From Kiritimatiellia bacterium (GTDB lineage: Bacteria > Verrucomicrobiota > Kiritimatiellia > RFP12 > UBA1067): a DNA stretch of 39,348 bases. Position numbers and translations under genes: made by a program. The notes beneath the pieces were generated by a model that saw nothing but the letters and a program-made list of their open reading frames with translations, made no database searches and was not told where the DNA came from. The stretch is taken from positions 1 through 39,348 of the forward strand of contig JAFRDO010000036.1 of the NCBI GenBank assembly GCA_017403825.1, given 5' to 3'. Shown here in pieces: positions 22,752 through 31,817 of this stretch. Every line of letters starts with the position of its first letter. The stretch's first letter is position 1.

Positions 22752-23282
22752 ATGTATCACCTTATGACGAGTATCAGGCGCACGGCGGCGGCTGCGCTTT
22801 CTCTTGCGTTTGCCGCCGGATGCCAGTCTTATTCCATCGTTCAGAAGAACGTCTTCGTCGACGAGGACGGCAACGTGGTCACGGTGGAGTACGGGCGTAG
22901 CTCGCGGGAGCATGTCAACACGTTCATCGCGCCGACGACCGGCAAGAAGATGGACTTCCGGTCAAAGCTCGTCGTATGCGCCGAACTGCCGGACGGCACG
23001 AGCTTTACGGCGTGGCAATGCATGAACTTCTTCGTGCGCGGCACGATGTACAAGACCGACAACGAGAGGTGGATGCTGCTCGCGGACGGGTTCACCTGCG
23101 TCGTGTACCGCCAGACGAAAGAGGACGAGACGCGTTACAAGGAGGTCTACCGCGGCGTCCTTTGCGACACGCCGGACGTCGGGGCGGCGAAAAGGAAGAA
23201 GGACGACAGGTGGAGGACTCTGCCGTCCGACCCGCACACCTCCTACAAGAAGGTCGAGGACCGTCCGCAGGCGCGCAAATGA
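22752..23282 (+). CDS. Putative lipoprotein of unknown function
   Basis: This 176-residue protein starts with a basic, hydrophobic signal ending in FAAGC (C24), a near-consensus lipobox with Ala at -3. The mature part begins QSYSIVQKNVFVDEDGNVVTVEYG and is polar and rich in charged residues at the C-terminus, with no domain I recognise. An ATG 12 nt later (MTSIRR) would give a shorter signal. The first is preferred because the -10 places transcription exactly there. The stop overlaps trmJ (ATGA). Confidence 0.7.
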   Translation: MYHLMTSIRRTAAAALSLAFAAGCQSYSIVQKNVFVDEDGNVVTVEYGRSSREHVNTFIAPTTGKKMDFRSKLVVCAELPDGTSFTAWQCMNFFVRGTMYKTDNERWMLLADGFTCVVYRQTKEDETRYKEVYRGVLCDTPDVGAAKRKKDDRWRTLPSDPHTSYKKVEDRPQARK

Positions 23283-24022
23283 ATCCGCTCGACAACATAC
23301 GCGTGGTTCTTGTCGGGACGCTCTACACAGGAAACGTCGGCTCTTCCTGCCGGGCCATGGCGAACATGGGAATTCGGCATCTTAGGCTTGCGGCGCCGAA
23401 CCTGCAGAACGGCTGGGACGAGGGCGAGCGGCTGGCGGTGCATGCGACAGACGTGCTCGGTTCGCGCGAGGAATTCGCTACGCTCGAGGAAGCCGTGGCG
23501 GACTGCGTGGCGGTCGTCGGCACGACGGCGCGCGAAGGGCTTTACCGGCAGCACGTGAAGGCGCCGCGCGACTGCGCGGCCGACATACTCACGCTGGCGG
23601 CGACGGGGCCGGTGGCCCTTGTGTTCGGGCGAGAGGACAAGGGCTTGCTGAACGAGGAGGTCGCGCAGTGCACTCACCTCGTGCGCATACCGGTAGACGA
23701 AGGCTACACGTCGATCAACCTGGCGCAGGCGGTGCTGATAACGTGCTATGAGCTCTTCACCGCCAGCGGACGCTACCAGCCGCCGCACGAGAAGGCGCCG
23801 CCTGCCCCGCAGGCGCAGAAGGCGCAGCTGATGAAGAACTGGTCTCGCATGTTGCAGGAGATCGGCTTCATGAAGCCGGAGCAGGCCGACCACTTCATGC
23901 AGGGCTTCCACCGCGTGTTCTCGCGCGGCGTGTTCACGAAGGACGACGCGGCGCTGATGCTCGGCGTGGCGCGGCAGGCTATATGGGCGAAGGAACATGG
24001 ACAAGCTGGCGTATCTGGTTAG
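23279..24022 (+). CDS. trmJ: tRNA/rRNA 2'-O-methyltransferase, TrmJ-like
   Basis: This SPOUT-class methyltransferase of 247 residues resembles TrmJ, which methylates the ribose of tRNA position 32. Seen are motif 1 TGNVGSSCRAMANMG, motif 2 ALVFGREDKGLLNEE and motif 3 IPVDEGYTSINLAQAV, which form the SAM-binding knot, and a C-terminal helical extension (about 180-247) as in TrmJ. It overlaps the upstream lipoprotein gene by 4 bp and the downstream permease by 26 bp. Target nucleotide is assigned by family only. Confidence 0.87.
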   Translation: MNPLDNIRVVLVGTLYTGNVGSSCRAMANMGIRHLRLAAPNLQNGWDEGERLAVHATDVLGSREEFATLEEAVADCVAVVGTTAREGLYRQHVKAPRDCAADILTLAATGPVALVFGREDKGLLNEEVAQCTHLVRIPVDEGYTSINLAQAVLITCYELFTASGRYQPPHEKAPPAPQAQKAQLMKNWSRMLQEIGFMKPEQADHFMQGFHRVFSRGVFTKDDAALMLGVARQAIWAKEHGQAGVSG

Positions 24023-25046
24023 GCGCCTCTTGCTGGCGGTTCCAACGTTCGTAGGAATAACGGTCGTCTGCTTCGCGCTGACGCGCTTCCTGCCCGGCGG
24101 GCCGGTTGAGATGCGCCTCATGCGAATGCGGGGGCTTGCGGCCCAGGGCGGGGAGGCGGCCGCGCCGACGGCGGGAGCCAGCGGAGTCTCTGCCGAGCAC
24201 AGGCGGCAGCTGGAGGCGCAGTTCGGCTTCGACAAGCCACTCCTGAGGCAGTACTGGGATTGGCTTGTCACGAATAGGATGGGGATGCGGCTGCCGAGCT
24301 ACGACTATCCTGACAAGACGGCCTGGCAGCTGATCCGCTCGAGGATACCCGTCTCGGTCTGGTTCGGATTTGCCGCATTCGTGCTCACCTATCTCATCTG
24401 CATTCCGCTCGGAATCATGAAGGCGCTCCGGCACCGTCAGGCGTTCGACGCGGTTTCGTCGCTCGTCGTATTCGCGGCCTACGCGATACCGTCGTTCGCG
24501 CTGGCGATGGTGCTGAAGATAGCTCTCTGCGGCACGGTGGACGGCTTCCCTGACGTCTTTCCGCTCGGCGGGCTGTCATCCGACTTCGATGTCGAGCCGG
24601 GGCGGCTGGCGTGGTTCGCCGACCGGGCCTGGCACATGGCGCTGCCCGTGGCGTGCTATGTGGCCGGTTCGTTTGCCATGCTGACGCTTCTCATGAAGAA
24701 CTCGCTGCTTGACCAGATTGCAGCCGACTACGTGCGCACTGTGATCGCGAAGGGGGCGACCCGGCGGCGGGCGGTGTGGGGGCACGCGTTCAGAAACGCG
24801 CTCATTCCCGTTGCGACTGGCTTCGGGTCGATGATAGGGCTGCTGTTCGCCGGCTCGATCATCGTGGAGACGATCTTCGAGATTCCGGGAATGGGGCGGC
24901 TGAGCTGGGACGCGCTCGTCGGACGCGACTACGCCGTGTTCCTCGCGCTGCTGTCGCTCACGGCGTTCTTCCAGCTCGTCGGCAACCTGGTGTCCGACGC
25001 GCTCTACATGCTGATTGACCCAAGGATCGACTTTTCGGGACGCTGA
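23997..25046 (+). CDS. Peptide ABC transporter permease (YejB/OppB-like)
   Basis: This 349-residue inner-membrane permease starts with a conserved MDKLAYLVRRLLLAVPTFVGIT segment, has about six membrane helices and carries the EAA-type coupling region (DYVRTVIAKGATRRRAVWGHAFRNALIP). The long loop after the first helix and YDYPDKTAWQLI resemble YejB, the microcin C/oligopeptide importer. It overlaps trmJ by 26 bp and precedes the second permease by 2 bp. The ATPase at 13609 is a candidate energy source. Confidence 0.87.
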   Translation: MDKLAYLVRRLLLAVPTFVGITVVCFALTRFLPGGPVEMRLMRMRGLAAQGGEAAAPTAGASGVSAEHRRQLEAQFGFDKPLLRQYWDWLVTNRMGMRLPSYDYPDKTAWQLIRSRIPVSVWFGFAAFVLTYLICIPLGIMKALRHRQAFDAVSSLVVFAAYAIPSFALAMVLKIALCGTVDGFPDVFPLGGLSSDFDVEPGRLAWFADRAWHMALPVACYVAGSFAMLTLLMKNSLLDQIAADYVRTVIAKGATRRRAVWGHAFRNALIPVATGFGSMIGLLFAGSIIVETIFEIPGMGRLSWDALVGRDYAVFLALLSLTAFFQLVGNLVSDALYMLIDPRIDFSGR

Positions 25047-25048
25047 CG

Positions 25049-26206
25049 ATGGGAAACGCCTGGACACGCATGACGTCACGACTTCTCTCTCCGCAGACGA
25101 GAAGGCGAATGCGCGGCTTCCGGCGGATGCGCCGCGCATGGTGGTCGTTGCTTGCTCTCCTGGCGATCTTCGTGTTCTGCCTGTGCGCCGAGTGGGTGTG
25201 CCCCTGCGATCCGAAGGCGGTCGTGGATCCCGCGACGCTGGAGCGCTACCGCGAGTCTGCGGTGGAGCGCACGTACGACATAAGGACCGCGCGCTTCAGC
25301 GTAGGCGACAGCGGCGAGATGTTCGACTTCGAAGGACCGGAGGATGTCCGCGAGCGTTGCCGTGAGGCTGCCGCGGGCGGCGGTCCGTTTCAGATTCCGG
25401 GCTACCGCGCTTCGGTGACCGAGAGGCATGGCTACAGGCGTGTCTTCCTTGAGCCGGAAAAGCCTGCTGCGGTGCGCGAGACGGTATTAGAACCCGAGCC
25501 GGTGAGCTTTCCGTTCCGCCCGGTGCCAGGTCACCCGTTCGGCATCGACGCGAGCGGACGCGACGTCTACGCCAGGGTGGTGCACGGAATGCGCATTGCG
25601 CTCCTTTTCGGACTTGCCCTTGCGCTGTCAGGCATGTTCTTCGGGCTCGTCGCCGGTGCGATCGAGGGCTATTTCGGCGGCGCGGCGGACCTTCTGATGC
25701 AGCGGTTCACTGAGATATGGGCTACGGTTCCGTTCCTTTACGTGACGATTTTCATCGGCTCCACGATGGGCAGGTCGTTTGCCGTGCTGCTTGTATGCTA
25801 CGCGGCGTTCAACTGGATCACCGTCTCGTCATACGTGCGGGCGGAGTTTCTGCGGCTGAGGAAGTGCACGTTCGTGGACGCTGCGAAGGTGCAGGGACTG
25901 TCGGCGGCGAGAATCGTGTTCGTTCACGTGCTGCCGAACGCGCTGACGCCCCTCATCACGCTGTTCCCGTTCCTGCTGATGGGCGCGATCGGCTCGCTCG
26001 CCGCGCTTGACTTCCTCGGCTTCGGGCTGCCGCCGATGACTCCGTCGTGCGGCGAGCTGATGCAGGAGGCCCAGAGGTTCCGCTTCGCCTGGTGGCTCGT
26101 CGCGTTCCCGGCGGCGGCCCTCTTCACGGTGATGCTGCTGACCGTGTTCGTGGGCGAGGGGCTGCGCGATGCGTTTGACCCGCGGCAGAGATCGAGGCTT
26201 GAATAG
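25049..26206 (+). CDS. Peptide ABC transporter permease (YejE/OppC-like)
   Basis: This is a 385-residue permease with an N-terminal helix, a large extracytoplasmic insertion (about 50-165), then HPFGIDASGRDVYARVVHG and about five helices with the coupling loop FVDAAKVQGLSAARIVFVHVLPNA. The ending LDFLGFGLPPMTPSCGELMQEAQ and VGEGLRDAFDPR is characteristic of the YejE branch. It forms the heteromeric channel with the preceding permease. gltS follows 9 bp later. Confidence 0.87.
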   Translation: MGNAWTRMTSRLLSPQTRRRMRGFRRMRRAWWSLLALLAIFVFCLCAEWVCPCDPKAVVDPATLERYRESAVERTYDIRTARFSVGDSGEMFDFEGPEDVRERCREAAAGGGPFQIPGYRASVTERHGYRRVFLEPEKPAAVRETVLEPEPVSFPFRPVPGHPFGIDASGRDVYARVVHGMRIALLFGLALALSGMFFGLVAGAIEGYFGGAADLLMQRFTEIWATVPFLYVTIFIGSTMGRSFAVLLVCYAAFNWITVSSYVRAEFLRLRKCTFVDAAKVQGLSAARIVFVHVLPNALTPLITLFPFLLMGAIGSLAALDFLGFGLPPMTPSCGELMQEAQRFRFAWWLVAFPAAALFTVMLLTVFVGEGLRDAFDPRQRSRLE

Positions 26207-26215
26207 GAAAAACTT

Positions 26216-27577
26216 ATGAATGCTGTCGTTATATTCGTGATACTGTCGGTGCTGCTCGTGGCGGGCAAGATCTTGCGCGTGCAGGTTCCGCTGCTCCAGA
26301 AGCTCTACCTGCCGTCGTCGGTGGTCGGCGGGCTTTTGGGACTTGCGCTCGTGTCCTCGTTCGGAGGCAGCCTGCCCGACGGCGTTGTGGACGAGATGCG
26401 CAGCATGCCGGGGTTCCTTATAAACATCATCTTCGCTACGCTCTTCCTGGGCGGCGGAATGCCAAAGGTCAGGAACCTGGCCGCCTCGGTGCTGCCGCAG
26501 CTGACGCTTGCCCAGATAGTCGTATGGGGGCAGTACGTGGTGGGACTGGGGCTGGCCGGCTTCCTGCTTGCGCCGGCGTTCAAGCTGCCTGCCGCGTTCG
26601 GCAACTTGCTCGAGCTCGGCTTCGAGGGCGGCCACGGCACGGTCGGCGGAATGTCCGAGGCGTTCCGGGCCCACGGCTGGGAGGACGGCATCGCGCTCGG
26701 TTACACGGTCGCCACCATCGGCATGGTCTGCGGCATTGCGCTCGGCATGTGCCTCATCAACTGGGCGTATTCGCGCGGCTACGTAAAGACGGTCCGCCCG
26801 TTCTCGAAGCGCTCCGCGGCGGAGCGGCGCGGAATCCATCCGAAGGACGCGCGACCGTCAGCCGGACGTCAGACGGTGCTGGCGGACTCGGTGGACTCCC
26901 TTGCCTGGCACATAGCGATCGTCGGCCTTGCCGTGCTGGTCGGGTTCGGCATACTTCAGGGCTGCAAGGCCGCTGAGGTCGCGCTCTTCCCGTCCGTGAA
27001 GACGCGCCTGTTCGTCGGTTTCCCGATGTTCCCGCTCTGCATGGTCGGAGGCGCGCTTCTCCAGTTCGCCGCGAAGGCGTCCGGCATCGACCTGCTCGTC
27101 GACCGCGACCAGATGGCGCGCATCTCCGGCGCGGCGCTCGACTACCTCGCCGTCTCGGCGGTCGCCACGATTCAGCTGTCGGTCGTGGTCGCCAACTGGG
27201 TTCCGCTTGCCGTGATGACGCTTGCGGGCCTCGTGTGGACCGCCGCTTCCGTGCTGTGGTTCTCGCCGCGCCTCTTCAGGGAGGCGTGGTTCGAGCGCGG
27301 CATCGCGGAGTTCGGGCAGGCGACTGGCGTGACGGCGACTGGCCTTCTTCTGCTGCGCACCGTGGATCCGGACGGCAAGACCATCGCGGCCGCGTCGTTC
27401 GCGGGCAAGCAGCTTCTGCACGAGCCGGCGATGAACCTCTGGGTCGCGCTGGCCTTCGCGCTCGTGTTCACCGTGGGGTGGGTCCCCGTGTTCCTCGTGT
27501 GCCTGGCGATGCTGACGCTGTGGACGGTCGCCGCGCTCTTCATAATGCGTAACAACCGGAAGGAGGCCGGATCCTGA
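26216..27577 (+). CDS. gltS: Sodium/glutamate symporter GltS-like
   Basis: This 453-residue inner-membrane protein of the ESS family imports glutamate with Na+. It has two inverted halves of hydrophobic segments, with the reentrant-loop motifs GFEGGHGTVGG (about 142-152) and a matching later region EFGQATGVTATG, and a basic cytoplasmic linker (about 198-222). AGGAAA precedes ATG 26216. It lies directly after the peptide permeases and overlaps mutS by one base (TGATG), so mutS translation is probably coupled to it. Substrate other than glutamate is possible. Confidence 0.87.
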   Translation: MNAVVIFVILSVLLVAGKILRVQVPLLQKLYLPSSVVGGLLGLALVSSFGGSLPDGVVDEMRSMPGFLINIIFATLFLGGGMPKVRNLAASVLPQLTLAQIVVWGQYVVGLGLAGFLLAPAFKLPAAFGNLLELGFEGGHGTVGGMSEAFRAHGWEDGIALGYTVATIGMVCGIALGMCLINWAYSRGYVKTVRPFSKRSAAERRGIHPKDARPSAGRQTVLADSVDSLAWHIAIVGLAVLVGFGILQGCKAAEVALFPSVKTRLFVGFPMFPLCMVGGALLQFAAKASGIDLLVDRDQMARISGAALDYLAVSAVATIQLSVVVANWVPLAVMTLAGLVWTAASVLWFSPRLFREAWFERGIAEFGQATGVTATGLLLLRTVDPDGKTIAAASFAGKQLLHEPAMNLWVALAFALVFTVGWVPVFLVCLAMLTLWTVAALFIMRNNRKEAGS

Positions 27578-29940
27578 TGGCGCAGGAACCTACTCCGATG
27601 ATGCGCCAGTATCTCGCCCTCAAGCGCGAGATACCTGCGGGCGCCATACTCATGTTCAGGCTCGGCGACTTCTACGAGATGTTCGGGGACGACGCCATAA
27701 CGGCGTCCCCCGTGCTGGGCGCGACGCTCACGCAGCGCAACGGGCTGCCCATGTGCGGCGTTCCGCACCACGCGCTCGAAAGCTACCTCGCCAAGCTCAT
27801 ACGCGCAGGCATGACCGCCGCGCTCTGCGACCAGGTGGAGGACCCGAAGACGGCGAAGGGGCTCGTGCGCAGGGAGATCACGCGAATCGTCACGCCGGGC
27901 ACGATCACCGAGGACGGACTTCTCGATGCGACGGACAACAACTACGTCGCCGCCGCGTCGGGGTTCGGCCTTGCGCTGCTTGACATCTCGACAGGGGAGT
28001 TCTCGGTAGAGGCGTTCGACTCGCAGGAGAAGCTGGACGGAGCGGTCGCGCGGTGGCGTCCGTCGGAGATGCTGCGCAAGACCGACGACAACGCGTGGAC
28101 GTTCGCCCCTGACGTGGCGGAGGACTGCCTGACTCGCCACTTCAAGGTGCTTTCGCTCGACGGCTTCGGTCTTTCGGGCAAGTATGACCTGATATCGGCC
28201 GCCGGGGCGCTCCTGTACTACGTGGGCACGACGCTGCGCCACTCGCTGGAACACGTGCGACGCATCTCGGTCCGCCAGTCGGACGACGCGCTTGCGCTGG
28301 ACGCCAACACGATCCGCCATCTTCAGCTCCTGCCTGTCGGCGACGTGAAGCGCGATGCGTCGCTGCTCGGCGTCCTCGACGTCACCCGCACGCCGATGGG
28401 GGCTCGGACGCTCCGGCAGTGGATTGCGCGTCCGCTCGCCCGCGCGGCGGAGATAAACGCGCGGCTTGACGCCGTAGGGCGGTATGTGGACGACCGGGCG
28501 GAGCTTTCGCGCCTGAGGTCGCTGCTTTCAGGGGTACGCGACCTCGAGCGGCTGGTCGCCAAGGCGGATTCCGGGCGGGCGAATCCGCGCGACATGAAGG
28601 GGCTTGCGGAGAGCCTCAGACCGGTGCCGGAGATAGGCGTCGGGACGCCACAGCCGGAGCTGGTGGAGCTGATAGACAGGACGATTGCCGAGGATCCGCC
28701 TGTGATGCTCGCGGACGGCGGCTTCATCGCGCACGGCTGCGACGCCGAGCTGGACGAGCTCAGGAAGCTGGCGGCGGACGGGCGGAAGTGGCTGGTGGAG
28801 TTCCAGACCAGGGAACAGGAGAGAACCGGCATCGCGAAGCTGAAGGTGAAGCACGTCAGCACATTCGGCTACGTCATTGAGATTCCGAAGGGATCGGTGC
28901 ATCTCGCCCCGGCGGACTACGAGCGGCGCCAGACGCTGACCACGGGCGAGCGGTACGTTACGCAGGAACTGCGGGAGTACGAGAGAAAGGTCACCGGTGC
29001 GCAGGACCGGGCGATCGCCGTGGAGCAGCGCATATTCCGCGAGACCGTGGCGGCGGTCGCGGCGAAGACGGCGGAGATCCAGGAGACTGCGCGCGCCATC
29101 GGTGCGCTCGACGCGACGCTTTCGCTCTCCGACCGGGCGCTTGCGGCGGGCTATGTGCGTCCGGCAGTCGACGATTCCGACGAAATCGACATAACCGACG
29201 GACGGCACCCCGTCATCGAGCAGCTGCCCGACGCCGAGCCGTTCGTGCCCAACTCGGCTTTCCTCAACACGACAAGCGACCAGATCATTCTCATCACAGG
29301 TCCGAACATGGCCGGCAAGTCCACTTACATACGGCAGGTGGCCACGCTCGCGGTCATGGCGCACATGGGCTCGTTCGTGCCGGCGTCTTCGATGAGGATC
29401 GGGGTGCTGGACCGAGTGTTCACGCGCATCGGCGCCGGCGACGACCTGGCGCGCGGACGTTCGACGTTCCTCGTGGAGATGCAGGAGACCGCCGACATAC
29501 TCAACAACGCGACGGCGAAGTCGCTGATCGTGCTGGACGAGATCGGCCGCGGCACCTCGACGTTCGACGGCATATCCATCGCCTGGTCGGTGGCGGAGTA
29601 CCTGCACGGGCGGACCAAGGCGAAGACGCTCTTTGCGACGCACTACCACGAGCTTACCGACCTCGCCGACGCTTTCAAGGGCGTGAAGAACTACACGGTG
29701 AAGGTGAAGGAGGAGGGCGGACGCGTCATCTTCCTGCGGCGGATTGCTCCCGGAATCGCGGAGAAGAGCTTCGGCATACACGTTGGCGCGATGGCCGGTC
29801 TCCCGAAGGAAGTCGTGGACCGCGCCGCCCAGATACTTCGCAACCTTGAGGCGAATGAAATCGACGTGAACGGAGCGAAACCCGTGCGCAAGCCCCGCCG
29901 CAAGCTTTCGGAACTCCCCGGCCAGATGACGTTCTTCTGA
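27577..29940 (+). CDS. mutS: DNA mismatch repair ATPase MutS
   Basis: MutS recognises mismatches and recruits MutL. The 787-residue protein has the mismatch-binding F-Y-E (F32-E34 in GDFYEMFG), connector, lever and clamp domains, and the ATPase domain with Walker A GPNMAGKST (about 575-583), Walker B IVLDEIGRGTS and ATHYHEL. It is shorter than E. coli MutS and ends soon after the helix-turn-helix dimer interface (LPGQMTFF), so the C-terminal tetramerisation part is missing or reduced. GGAGG precedes the start, which overlaps the gltS stop. Confidence 0.95.
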   Translation: MAQEPTPMMRQYLALKREIPAGAILMFRLGDFYEMFGDDAITASPVLGATLTQRNGLPMCGVPHHALESYLAKLIRAGMTAALCDQVEDPKTAKGLVRREITRIVTPGTITEDGLLDATDNNYVAAASGFGLALLDISTGEFSVEAFDSQEKLDGAVARWRPSEMLRKTDDNAWTFAPDVAEDCLTRHFKVLSLDGFGLSGKYDLISAAGALLYYVGTTLRHSLEHVRRISVRQSDDALALDANTIRHLQLLPVGDVKRDASLLGVLDVTRTPMGARTLRQWIARPLARAAEINARLDAVGRYVDDRAELSRLRSLLSGVRDLERLVAKADSGRANPRDMKGLAESLRPVPEIGVGTPQPELVELIDRTIAEDPPVMLADGGFIAHGCDAELDELRKLAADGRKWLVEFQTREQERTGIAKLKVKHVSTFGYVIEIPKGSVHLAPADYERRQTLTTGERYVTQELREYERKVTGAQDRAIAVEQRIFRETVAAVAAKTAEIQETARAIGALDATLSLSDRALAAGYVRPAVDDSDEIDITDGRHPVIEQLPDAEPFVPNSAFLNTTSDQIILITGPNMAGKSTYIRQVATLAVMAHMGSFVPASSMRIGVLDRVFTRIGAGDDLARGRSTFLVEMQETADILNNATAKSLIVLDEIGRGTSTFDGISIAWSVAEYLHGRTKAKTLFATHYHELTDLADAFKGVKNYTVKVKEEGGRVIFLRRIAPGIAEKSFGIHVGAMAGLPKEVVDRAAQILRNLEANEIDVNGAKPVRKPRRKLSELPGQMTFF

Positions 29941-29963
29941 ACTGATTCCATCCTCGGCTGCAA

Positions 29964-30000
29964 CTGGGGACAGTCCCCAGAGGGTCTGGACAGTCCCCGG
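29964..30000. repeat. GGGGACAGTCCCC palindromes, pair
   Basis: A perfect CTGGGGACAGTCCCCAG (29964-29980) is followed by a degraded half copy (29986-30000). The same palindrome is found four times at 36.0-36.1 kb. Just after mutS, it may also act as a transcript-end hairpin. Confidence 0.8.
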
Positions 30001-30092
30001 CGAATCTTGCATGGGATACACCGGCGGTCGTTTCGCGGAAAAGCGGAAAATCGCATGGATTTTGCGGCTTAAAAATTCCGTAATTTTCCCCC

Positions 30093-30122
30093 TTGCGCGA
30101 TAACTGCGCAATATGTTATACT
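30093..30122 (+). promoter_or_regulatory. Promoter of the ribosomal protein operon
   Basis: TTGCGC (30093-30098), an 18-bp spacer and TATACT (30117-30122) with the extended -10 TGT (30114-30116). The leader to rpmJ is about 32 nt. Confidence 0.7.
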
Positions 30123-30160
30123 ATACAGACATTCGACCACTCTAAACAGAGTAAACACAA

Positions 30161-30274
30161 ATGAAAGTACGTAGTTCCGTTCGTCGCATCTGCGAGAACT
30201 GCCGCATCATTCGCCGTAAGGGAGTGGTGCGCGTGATCTGCACAAACCCGCGCCACAAGCAGTGCCAGGGCTAA
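30161..30274 (+). CDS. rpmJ: Ribosomal protein bL36
   Basis: This 37-residue protein of the large subunit reads [14 protein letters not shown] at its start and has the zinc-binding C11, C14, C27 and H32 (the zinc-containing form). It is the first gene of the operon and lacks a clear ribosome binding site before ATG 30161. Confidence 0.95.
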   Translation: MKVRSSVRRICENCRIIRRKGVVRVICTNPRHKQCQG

Positions 30275-30293
30275 GAAAGAGGTAAAGACAACT

Positions 30294-30674
30294 ATGCCGA
30301 GAATGATGGGTGTGGATGTCCCGGGGAAGAAGCATATTCGCTTCGCGCTCCGCTACATTCACGGAATAGGGCCCAGGCGCGCAGACGATGTTCTGGCGGC
30401 GACCGGGGTGGATCCGATGAAGAAGGCCGACGACGTGACGCAGAACGAGATCCACGCGATCACGACGTACATTCAAGACCATTACCGTGTGGAAGGCGAC
30501 CTCCGCCGCGAGGTGTCGCAGAACATCCGCCGCCTGATCCAGATCGGGTCGTACCGCGGGCTGCGCCACAAGAAGGGGCTGCCGGTGCGCGGGCAGCGCA
30601 CGAAGACCAACGCCCGTACGCGCAAGGGTGGCAAGCGCGTCTCCATCGCGCTGCCCAAGCAGGCGGGCCGCTAA
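30294..30674 (+). CDS. rpsM: Ribosomal protein uS13
   Basis: This 126-residue protein of the small-subunit head contacts the large subunit and P-site tRNA. Seen are GKKHIRFALRYIHGIG at the N-terminus and the C-terminal GLPVRGQRTKTNARTRKG. AGAGG precedes the start. Second gene of the alpha operon, 19 bp after rpmJ. Confidence 0.96.
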   Translation: MPRMMGVDVPGKKHIRFALRYIHGIGPRRADDVLAATGVDPMKKADDVTQNEIHAITTYIQDHYRVEGDLRREVSQNIRRLIQIGSYRGLRHKKGLPVRGQRTKTNARTRKGGKRVSIALPKQAGR

Positions 30675-30702
30675 GGCGCCCTGAGCCAAGGAGTTTTCCA
30701 AA

Positions 30703-31164
30703 ATGAGCGAAGAAGTAAAGAAGGAAGCCGCCCCGGCGGCGGCGCCTGCGGCTCCGGCCGCAGAAGGCGCGGCACCGGCTGAGGGCGAGGCCGCTGCCAA
30801 GAAGCGGAGCGGAAAGTCGATTCCCGCGGGCATTGCGTTCATACGCAGCACGTTCAACAACACGCAGGTCTCGATCGCCGACGCGCGCGGCGGCGTGATC
30901 AGCTGGAGCTCGGCCGGCAAGGCTGGCTTCAAGGGCAGCCGCAAGTCGACGGCGTATGCCGCCACCATGGTCGCGACGGACGCCGCACGCATCGCGGTCG
31001 CGAAGGGCATGCACGAGTGCGAGGTCAGGATGCAGGGCGCAGGCGCCGGTCGCGAGAGCGCGGTCAGGGCGATCCAGGCCGCCGGCATCAAGGTCACGCA
31101 AATCACCGACACGACGCCGGTTCCGCACAACGGTTGCCGCGCCCGCAAGCGCAGGAGGGTCTGA
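30703..31164 (+). CDS. rpsK: Ribosomal protein uS11 with Ala-rich N-terminus
   Basis: This small-subunit platform protein reads [29 protein letters not shown] and the ending [11 protein letters not shown]. It has 153 residues, with an extra N-terminal segment of about 40 residues rich in Ala, Glu and Lys that ordinary S11 lacks. AAGGAG lies before ATG 30703. Confidence 0.95.
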   Translation: MSEEVKKEAAPAAAPAAPAAEGAAPAEGEAAAKKRSGKSIPAGIAFIRSTFNNTQVSIADARGGVISWSSAGKAGFKGSRKSTAYAATMVATDAARIAVAKGMHECEVRMQGAGAGRESAVRAIQAAGIKVTQITDTTPVPHNGCRARKRRRV

Positions 31165-31166
31165 TC

Positions 31167-31775
31167 ATGGGTCGTTACACTGGTCCTAGGACAAAGATTT
31201 CGCGTCGTTTCGGCGAGCCGGTTTTCGGCCCCGACAAGGTGCTTGACAGGCGGCAGAACCCGCCCGGGCAGCATGGTGCCAACAAGCGCCGCCGCAAGGT
31301 TTCCGAGTATGGCGTGCAGCTTCGCGAGAAGCAGAAGGCGAAGGCGATATACGGCATGCGCGAGAAGCAGTTCCGCCTGTTCTTCGAGCGCGCGAAGGCC
31401 AAGCAGGGCGTCACTGGCGACATCATGCTGGCGCTTTGCGAGTGCAGGCTCGACAACATTGCCTACCGTCTTGGCCTGTCGCCCACGCGCGCCGGGGCGA
31501 GGCAGCTCGTCAACCACCGGCACGTCACCGTGAACGGCAAGGTCTGCGGCATTCCGAGCGCCATTGTGCGTCCGGGCGACGTAGTGTCCGTGCGCGAGAA
31601 GGATCGCGGCATGATTTCCGTCGTCGACTCCCTCAAGAGCCACAAGTCGCCGGTCGTCAGCTGGCTGGCTTGGGACGAGGCGACGATGCAGGGCACGCTG
31701 CTGAGCGTTCCCGAGCGCGCCGAGATACCCGAGAACGTGGAGATGCAGCTCATCGTCGAGTTCTTCTCCCGGTAA
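31167..31775 (+). CDS. rpsD: Ribosomal protein uS4
   Basis: This 202-residue primary 16S-binding protein has the N-terminal RYTGPRTKISRRFGE and the S4 RNA-binding domain (LDNIAYRLGLSPTRAGARQLVNHRHVTVNG). The N-terminal zinc cysteines of some S4 proteins are absent. It starts 2 bp after rpsK. S4 is often the translational autoregulator of this operon; no regulatory structure could be identified here. Confidence 0.96.
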   Translation: MGRYTGPRTKISRRFGEPVFGPDKVLDRRQNPPGQHGANKRRRKVSEYGVQLREKQKAKAIYGMREKQFRLFFERAKAKQGVTGDIMLALCECRLDNIAYRLGLSPTRAGARQLVNHRHVTVNGKVCGIPSAIVRPGDVVSVREKDRGMISVVDSLKSHKSPVVSWLAWDEATMQGTLLSVPERAEIPENVEMQLIVEFFSR

Positions 31776-31817
31776 GCCGCCAGGATGACAGTCAAACTTT
31801 CAGCAGGGAGGTAAAAC

